From Siphonodentalium dalli (lineage: Eukaryota; Mollusca; Scaphopoda; Gadilida; Siphonodentaliidae), in NCBI GenBank assembly GCA_032622095.1, contig CP136069.1:181401122-181465121 (forward strand): a DNA stretch of 64,000 nucleotides. Direction: 5' to 3'. Every line of letters starts with the position of its first letter. Position 1 is the stretch's first letter. Below, piece by piece: positions 57,969-64,000 of the stretch. The translations under genes and the position numbers were made by a program. The notes under the pieces were generated by a model, which saw nothing but the letters and a program-made list of their open reading frames with translations, did no database searches and was not told the origin of the DNA.

Positions 57969-59034
57969 TCTACTATTATATTGAGAACTACGTATATAAC
58001 TATATAAATATATAAATATATGTGTTCTTTATAGACTCGAAAACGGCTGGCTCGATTGGGCTCAAACTTCCCATCTAAGGGTAAAAACCTACGAGAATCG
58101 TCGTCGCGGTGTTTTGGAGAAGCTCTGAGCACTCATTCTCCACTCCCAATCATCAAAATCACCGTCATCGGCACTGCGGGGGGGGGGTGTCCAAATTTGG
58201 CGTTGTTAACCGAGTAATGCTCTTTATTGCGATCGGCGTTGCTAAACGGTCACCTATGCGTACGAAACTACGGATGCAAAACGCACCGGAACAGCGGAAT
58301 GCATTTATCTTAATTAAAAAGGCAGAATTAACTCATTGGAAAACAACAAATGCGTGTCGTGTGATTCTTATGTCTGTCGTTCCTAGGGACGGGGGAGATT
58401 TTCATCGAACCATAGCTCTTTTAGGGACGGGTACCATAATTTCTCTTGATTAAATGGGCAGAATTAACTCATTGAAATTGTTAACCGAGTAACGCTCTTT
58501 GTTGCTAAACGGTCATCTATGCGTACGAAACTACGGATGCAAAACGCACCGGAACGGCGGAATGCATTTATCTTGATTAAAAAGGCAGAATTAACTCATT
58601 GGAAAACAACAAATGCGTGTCGTGTGATTCTTATGTCTGTCGTTCCTAGGGACGGGGGAGATTTTCATCGAACCATAGCTCTTTTAGGGACGGGTACCAT
58701 AATTTCTCTTGATTAAAAAGGCATAATTAACTCATTGAAAAACAAAAAAATGCGTGTTGTGTGATTCTTATGTCTGTCGTTCTTATGTCTGTCGTTCCTA
58801 GGAAGGGGGGAGAATTTCATCGGGTCAATTTTTCCGCCCGATGTACCGTAAATCATACCTCTTTTAGGGACGGGTACCATCATTTCTCTTGATTAAAAAA
58901 GGCAGAATTAACTCATTGAAAAACAAAAAATTTAATTAAAAAATTAAAACGGCAGAATTAACTCATTGAATAAAAATAATTTTAAAAATGTCATGTTTCT
59001 GACCAACCACGCCAGTGGCGGGCTAACCTGCTAG
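57969..59034 (+). mobile_element. Helitron family F2, copy G
   Basis: Starts TCTACTATTATATTGAGAAC and ends with hairpin CGCCAGTGGCG (59010-59020), spacer GGCTAACCTG and CTAG (59031-59034). The interior has a ~262-bp direct repeat (from about 58199 and 58480, with a third partial), including GTACGAAACTACGGATGCAA and CCTAGGGACGGGGGAGATTT. It carries the ctCAAACTTCCCATCTAAGG module. The 65-codon ORF repeated in each unit is probably fortuitous. Confidence 0.75.
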
Positions 59035-59943
59035 TCTATTATATATTTTGAGAACTACGTATATATATAAATATATAAATATATGTGTCCTTTATAGAAT
59101 CGAAAACGGCTGCACCGATCGAGACCAAACTTCCCATCTAAGGGTAAAATCCCACGGGAATGGTCGTCGCGGCGTTTTGGAGAAGCTCACAGCACCCGTT
59201 CTCCACGATCAGTCACAAAAAACGACACTGTGGGGGTTAATCACGTGATAATTAATGAGCGTTTGTATATGACGCGTCGCTATAAAAGAGCGTTTGTTTA
59301 CAAGTCAACGCAACGTTATCGCTCGAAATTTAGCATCGACAAAATTTAATTTCTTTCATCAAAAACATAATTACGTGTTGGACTCTGTCATTTTAAGAAT
59401 ATATAAGTATTACACGCAGACACACGAAGTCTCAGCTTAAAATTTTTAAAAATAAGAGTTTTATCGACATAAATCGATTTGAATGGCAAATCTTATGTTA
59501 AATATTATCTTCGATACACTGCTAAATATTCTATCTGGGAAGCAAAATGGTCAACTCGGGACGGGTCAACCGATTGAGCCCAAACTTGCTACATAGGGGT
59601 ATTTTTGTCCGGGAAGTGTCACGGACGGGTCAAATCGTGACCCCTACCTGACCGTGACCTTCAAAATGGTCAATTCAAGGTCAAATGGGGTAAAACTGGC
59701 GGATTTATACGAAATGTTATACCCAGGGCTACTTTTGTCCGGCGAACGTTTTGGACGGGTCAGATCACGACCAGGACCTGACCTTGACCTTCAAAATGGT
59801 CAATTCAAGGTCAAATCGGGCAAATCTTGCTGATTTCAACGAAATTTTGTGCAAATGCAGCACACGTGTCTCGGAAGCTGTTGCAATTGCTTTTTCGAAC
59901 AAAGCCATGGGACGATTGCGCCAGTGGAGGGCTAACCTGCTAG
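59035..59943 (+). mobile_element. Helitron family F2, copy H
   Basis: Starts TCTATTATATATTTTGAGAA directly after copy G and ends GCGCCAGTGGAGGGCTAACC TG CTAG at 59940-59943, followed by T. The interior includes CCAAACTTCCCATCTAAGGG and AAGGTCAA-type modules that resemble the F3 elements at the window start. Confidence 0.75.
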
Positions 59944-60035
59944 TTATAGATATATTATCAATCATTCATGATGCGCGTTGGACTGCTACTTAAAAGATTA
60001 TGGTCTGTCACAGTCTTGTTAAATTTAATTATTTA

Positions 60036-61551
60036 TTTTTGCTGATTAATTTTATGCAGGTTTTATAACTTGGCTGTTTCCATAGCAGTATTGTTGTATT
60101 TTTCGATATTCTGTTCTATATGTGTTTACACAGTGGTCAGTTTCTTAATGGTTCTGACCCCAATTGAGCACTATCGCTCTGATTTTGAGTTTTTGTATTT
60201 GTATATATCTAGTTTCCTTTTAGTCCAATTCAAGGGTACGTCTATACGCAGTTGCTTAGCTTAATTCTGATTCAGTTTTCTCAGTCGTGATGTGGCCTAA
60301 CGGTTTTATTTTGTTTGTATAAATACGATACCAACAACTATTGTGTATTTATCTTTGACCACAATGATTCTCAAAACAATGTGTTCTTTCGCCAACGAGT
60401 GGTTTATTCTAAACTTCGTGTGTGAAATCGATGCGACAAACCGTGAATGCTGCTTGAACATCCACTCTACCTCGTCACGTAAATGCAGCCTCGGCACCCA
60501 CTCTCGTCAAATGTATCCGTGGTGGGTCTACCCTCTTCAGTTGAGACTTCTAGTCTCGTAAAACATTCTGAAGATGTCGATTTGTTTCGGCTAAAATAAT
60601 AACTCAGTGTTATTGGTGGTAATGTGTTGCTGCAGTGAAAATACCTTCTGATTATGTGGATATAATATCATCGACTATCCGGTTGTTCTCGTAAATAGTT
60701 GGACTGACTTCTCTTGTATATGATTGCACCCGACTACAATCGACACATGCATGATAATACATTTTATTCACCATATCGTCTTTGTTGTGCGTCTTTGTGT
60801 TTATATACTTGAATTTCAAGCGGCGGTAATTTAGCTGTCTAACATCGAAGTGAGCCTATACAAATAACTTAAAAACGTCGGTTTGTTTAATGTGGGTGTA
60901 GCTTCTCTTCTGAGTTGTCGTCGGTAGCCGGTGTTGGGGCCAAGTATATTCAAGTTGTGCTCAAAACACATTTGTTTCGAAGTGGACGGAACAAATTCTG
61001 GACAATTTCGTCGGCAACCACTTTAATATTTTTTTTAATTTTACGCAACGGGTTTCTCCACAAAATCCCGTCAAATGTCACTTAAACAAACATCGTTCGG
61101 AAATGAATGTAGAATTATACCTAATTGTGAGTCACTGCATTTATTTGGCATTGTCACGAATGAATGAACGAAAATTTATTTTGAATAATTATACGTGACA
61201 GTCGGGGCGTACATATGGATAATTAAAACAACATCGTGAACACGCACCCGAATCGTTGTAAATACTCTACTCCAGAAATGGAGGTTTTGAAATAAATATA
61301 TAGTTCTATATTTTTGTCAAAACAATAACATAACTTATGACAAATCACCAAGTGAAGATAACTCACCCACACATGTCGATTCCGCATTTTACATCGCCAC
61401 TCAGATTACGTCTATATATGTAGAAACAATTGACTCCGACTCCGATTCCGTGTTTTAATTAGTCTACTCATATGATGCCATATGATAATATACGAGAGAG
61501 CAGAACAACTGGTTGAGGTATAATTTATTTATTTCTCGGCTTATCTATTAT
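60036..61551. repeat. Dispersed repeat R, copy 3 (diverged, left part)
   Basis: Matches 26181 onward (TTTTATGCAGGTTTTATAAC, TACACAGTGGTCAGTTT, ACCAACAACTATTGTGTATT) with several percent differences and small indels. It is interrupted at 61551 by a hAT element. Confidence 0.8.
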
Positions 61552-62724
61552 CAGTGTTCACGCTGTCGGTAGCCAAATTAGCCAATGGCTAATCTTTTTC
61601 GAATTTGGCTAATAAAAATTTCATTTGGCTAAACTTTTGGCTAAACTTTTTTTGAACCCAAATGGAGATTGAAAGCATGGAGCCAGAAAGCTAATTAATA
61701 AAAGCGCTCAATACATCGACATTCGAAGACGAAGTTAGGTGACGAAAGTATTTCATTATTTCAGTCGTACTTATGAAATATCGTACAAAGGGAAACCTGA
61801 TCGACGACTCTATCAACCAAGCGATCACAAAGTGATATGCAATCATCTTTAGTTTTCACAAGACGGACATTCAAAGACGCATGGACATTAAACCGACCGT
61901 GGTTGAATTATGACAATGTGAAGAAAGCAATGTTTTGTAAAGTGCATTGACGCCGGTATATAAGCAATTTGTTCGTAAAAGGCTGTTTTAATCTGGAGAA
62001 AGATTACGTCACTCTGCACGAAGCAGCAAAAGGTCATTATTAATTTTTACATTTAATCCCCTAATCCCCCATTCAGCCCATTGTCTGTCTGGTCACTCAC
62101 GGCGCGCCAGCACAATGCATGTTTATGATGACATTGTATTTATGACGGTCGAGGTTTATGAGCACCAAGTGTAAGACAATAGCTTAATCAGCCAAATGTG
62201 AATCACGACAGATATTTTGTGGCTATTTGTCGTCAATACCGATACAGTCAAAATAATATGCATGCTTTTATGACAGATTGTAATTTGATAATGGCGTAAC
62301 AATATTAAGTTATTAGTTTCCAGATGTCACTTAGATATTTACGCAAGGATAAATATTTAATGATTTAAAAAAAGATATTGATATAAAACAAAAAAATAAT
62401 GACATTAAGAGGGACAATCCCCCCCCCCCCCCAAATCACTCTTTCACATAGAGATTAATAATTTTTTAATAAATGATATATATACAAATTAATACTTCTA
62501 GTTCATCAACATTATTTAAATTATTGTGTATTTTACCTGTGTCTGTTAGATTTTACGTTTTAGTCATTAATTGTGAACCGAACAGAAAACGATGATTTAA
62601 TCTGGCCAAAGTTCTTTTTAATTTGGCCAAACAACATTTGGCTAAAGTTTTTTTCATTTGGCTAATAAAATTTTCATTTGGCTAAACTTTTGGCTAAAGT
62701 TTTTTCGGTCCAGCGTGAACACTG
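61552..62724. mobile_element. hAT-like DNA transposon, internally decayed (1173 bp)
   Basis: Terminal inverted repeats CAGTGTTCACGCTG / CAGCGTGAACACTG, with a perfect 8-bp target duplication TCTATTAT (61544-61551 and 62725-62732), diagnostic for hAT. Subterminal motif TTTGGCTAA is repeated near both ends. The related R copies at 27660 and 30977 lack the insertion. No catalytic domain remains. Confidence 0.85.
61858..62043 (+). pseudogene. Remnant of a hAT transposase N-terminal TTF-type zinc finger
   Basis: Reads TRRTFKDAWTLNRPWLNYDN, VKKAMFCKVH, stop at 61948-61950, then NLFVKGCFNLEKDYVTLHEA and AKGH. The pattern W...PWL.YD....MFC..., then F..GC.N....TLH...GH matches the TTF-type zinc finger that precedes hAT transposases and related host genes. 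The second metal-binding Cys of the first pair appears lost and a stop interrupts it, so it is dead. Confidence 0.55.
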
Positions 62725-62835
62725 TCTATTATGCGATAGTTATGGGACATGGGTTATCGTGTTCATAATATGCGTGGCTTTCCGATATTGTTTTGTTGTA
62801 TTCAACAGGATAGTAATCCTTTATGTAGCTTGTAT
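62725..62835. repeat. Dispersed repeat R, copy 3 (right part)
   Basis: Continues R after the hAT element (TATTATGCGATAGTTAT, CGTGGCTTTCCGATA, CTTGTATGCCATA). Homology to copies 1 and 2 ends near 62835. Confidence 0.75.
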
Positions 62836-64000
62836 GCCATATAGTAGCCTGTCATTTGTAAACAAAAATGGGTTTCATTTTGGGCAACATCTTTTTTCGT
62901 AAAGCCCATATACTGGATACATTGTAAACCAATGATGACAAGCTTCTTATCGCTCAGTTGCCTCAAAAATGGCGTTACCATAGCTACAACATGTGATTTA
63001 TGAGATTTCTGGAAAATGATCATGTGAAGTATTTTAGTGTTGACAGTGGACTTATTGGTGGATATAGTTATAGTATTTGCATGTATATCACGTCCAAGAC
63101 GAGCCACCAGTACTGTTCTCAAGTGTCAAGGTCAAAGTGAAAGGTCATGGTCATTGTAAAAATTGCTGTTTTTATCACTGCATGTCCTATTATTTGTCTA
63201 TATGAGGAACCTTTCGAAATAGATTGAATGATGTTGATATTTTTTCATTCTGGAAATAAGGGCCTTTATTGTGAGCCATATATCATATCCATAGGATAAT
63301 TGTTACTTATGTGAGAGATTTTACGAAACATGTGACCGGGCCAATGCCCACACCTGAAATGAGAAATTGCTCTTCCCAATAAACAATGGCCACACAATCA
63401 GTGGGGCGGTTAGAGGACAAAATTGGCAATTGTATGGTAAAAGCATCAACGTTGGTACACATGTATATCACATGATTATTAGTCAATTTGGATATGATCC
63501 GAAGCTTAAACTTGTACACCGTTGCCATGGCAACCATTTGGGTGAAAACGCCTCTTTTTGCCATACTACTTATGTATTGCTAATGCCACTAATTAACCTC
63601 ATGGAAACCCATATACTTGTTAGAACATATCCATTTTATATATGGGTAAATTCAAAAATGCTGTACCCAAGAGTATGGTAATAAGACGCACGTACGTCAA
63701 TATTAATATAAATTTAACAACGGTTGAGCAACACAGATGACTTTTTGTCTAATTGTGAATTTGACAGAAAAAAAAATCAAAGTTGGTTTGAGATATTGTT
63801 GTGGAACAGGGATCAGTTCAGTTGAAATGCTTTACAGTTGTCGCCCTACATGCTAAAGTACACATGGGAGCCATAACTCAGGTAAAACATCTGCTTTGCG
63901 AAGATCGAGATATTGCTATAAAACATCCATTGATTAACTATGCATCAAATCGGTCGACGTTTGTTCAATCTATCGTTTTTGTTATATATAGACACCTAGG
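62836..64000. other. No supported gene
   Basis: Non-coding sequence; ORFs of 85-106 codons on both strands lack motifs. A short AAGGTCAAAGTGAAAGGTCA stretch occurs near 63125. Confidence 0.45.

Noticed and set aside
58109-58716. Repeated 65-114 codon ORF (MRTKLRMQNAPE...)
   Set aside because: Lies in the ~262-bp internal repeats of an F2 Helitron; repetition follows the DNA repeat and the third unit is broken.

Overview
This window looks like gene-poor, repeat-dense metazoan nuclear DNA, most likely from a marine lophotrochozoan such as a mollusc. That guess rests on style alone: AT-rich non-coding DNA, many ACATGT-type microsatellites, CR1/Jockey-like LINE fragments, and non-autonomous Helitrons built from short tandem units plus a TCTG/CA microsatellite. 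No bacterial operons, rRNA, tRNA or CRISPR arrays are visible. Only one likely host coding exon was found, a secreted PAN/Apple-type first exon at 16083-16395.

Layout. 1-2600: third-family (F3) Helitrons on the minus strand, caught in a 494-bp tandem duplication. 5266-7437: three head-to-tail minus-strand F1 Helitrons. 8490-10760: two decayed LINE reverse transcriptase fragments. 16975-18107, 22227-22612 and 24120-24770: minisatellites of 43, 37 and 72 bp. 19915-22155: an open 747-codon reverse transcriptase reading frame of a 5'-truncated LINE (minus strand). 25388-33214: a 3.2-3.3 kb tandem segmental duplication carrying LINE ORF1 (gag-like) pseudogenes, a dispersed repeat called R here, and F1 Helitron copies.

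The centrepiece is 33215-56296. An F1-type Helitron 5' end (A|TC) and a 3' hairpin followed by CTAG|T bracket a broken autonomous Helitron. Its coding part (50175-54694) encodes an N-terminal protein with a nuclear-localisation-like start and 69-bp coding repeats, a HUH Rep domain, and a complete PIF1-like helicase. Two frameshifts interrupt it, and the segment expected to hold the Rep catalytic tyrosines appears to be missing. A 14,187-bp insertion (34052-48238) splits this Helitron. The insertion has perfect 28-bp terminal inverted repeats and a 2-bp CT duplication, and uninterrupted versions of the target occur further along the window. It carries a 45-bp minisatellite, a LINE fragment and a nested collection of MITEs (Harbinger TWA, mariner-like TA, TTAA fold-back).

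Downstream, 56297-59943 holds five more Helitron-bounded units from two families (F1 and F2), joined end to end. 60036-62835 is a diverged copy of repeat R interrupted by a hAT element (8-bp TSD, remnant TTF-type zinc finger). The F1 elements share a 122-bp internal repeat whose palindromic core matches the known NRF-1 binding consensus. The locus therefore combines a candidate autonomous Helitron, non-autonomous relatives sharing its ends, and repeated insertion into those relatives.
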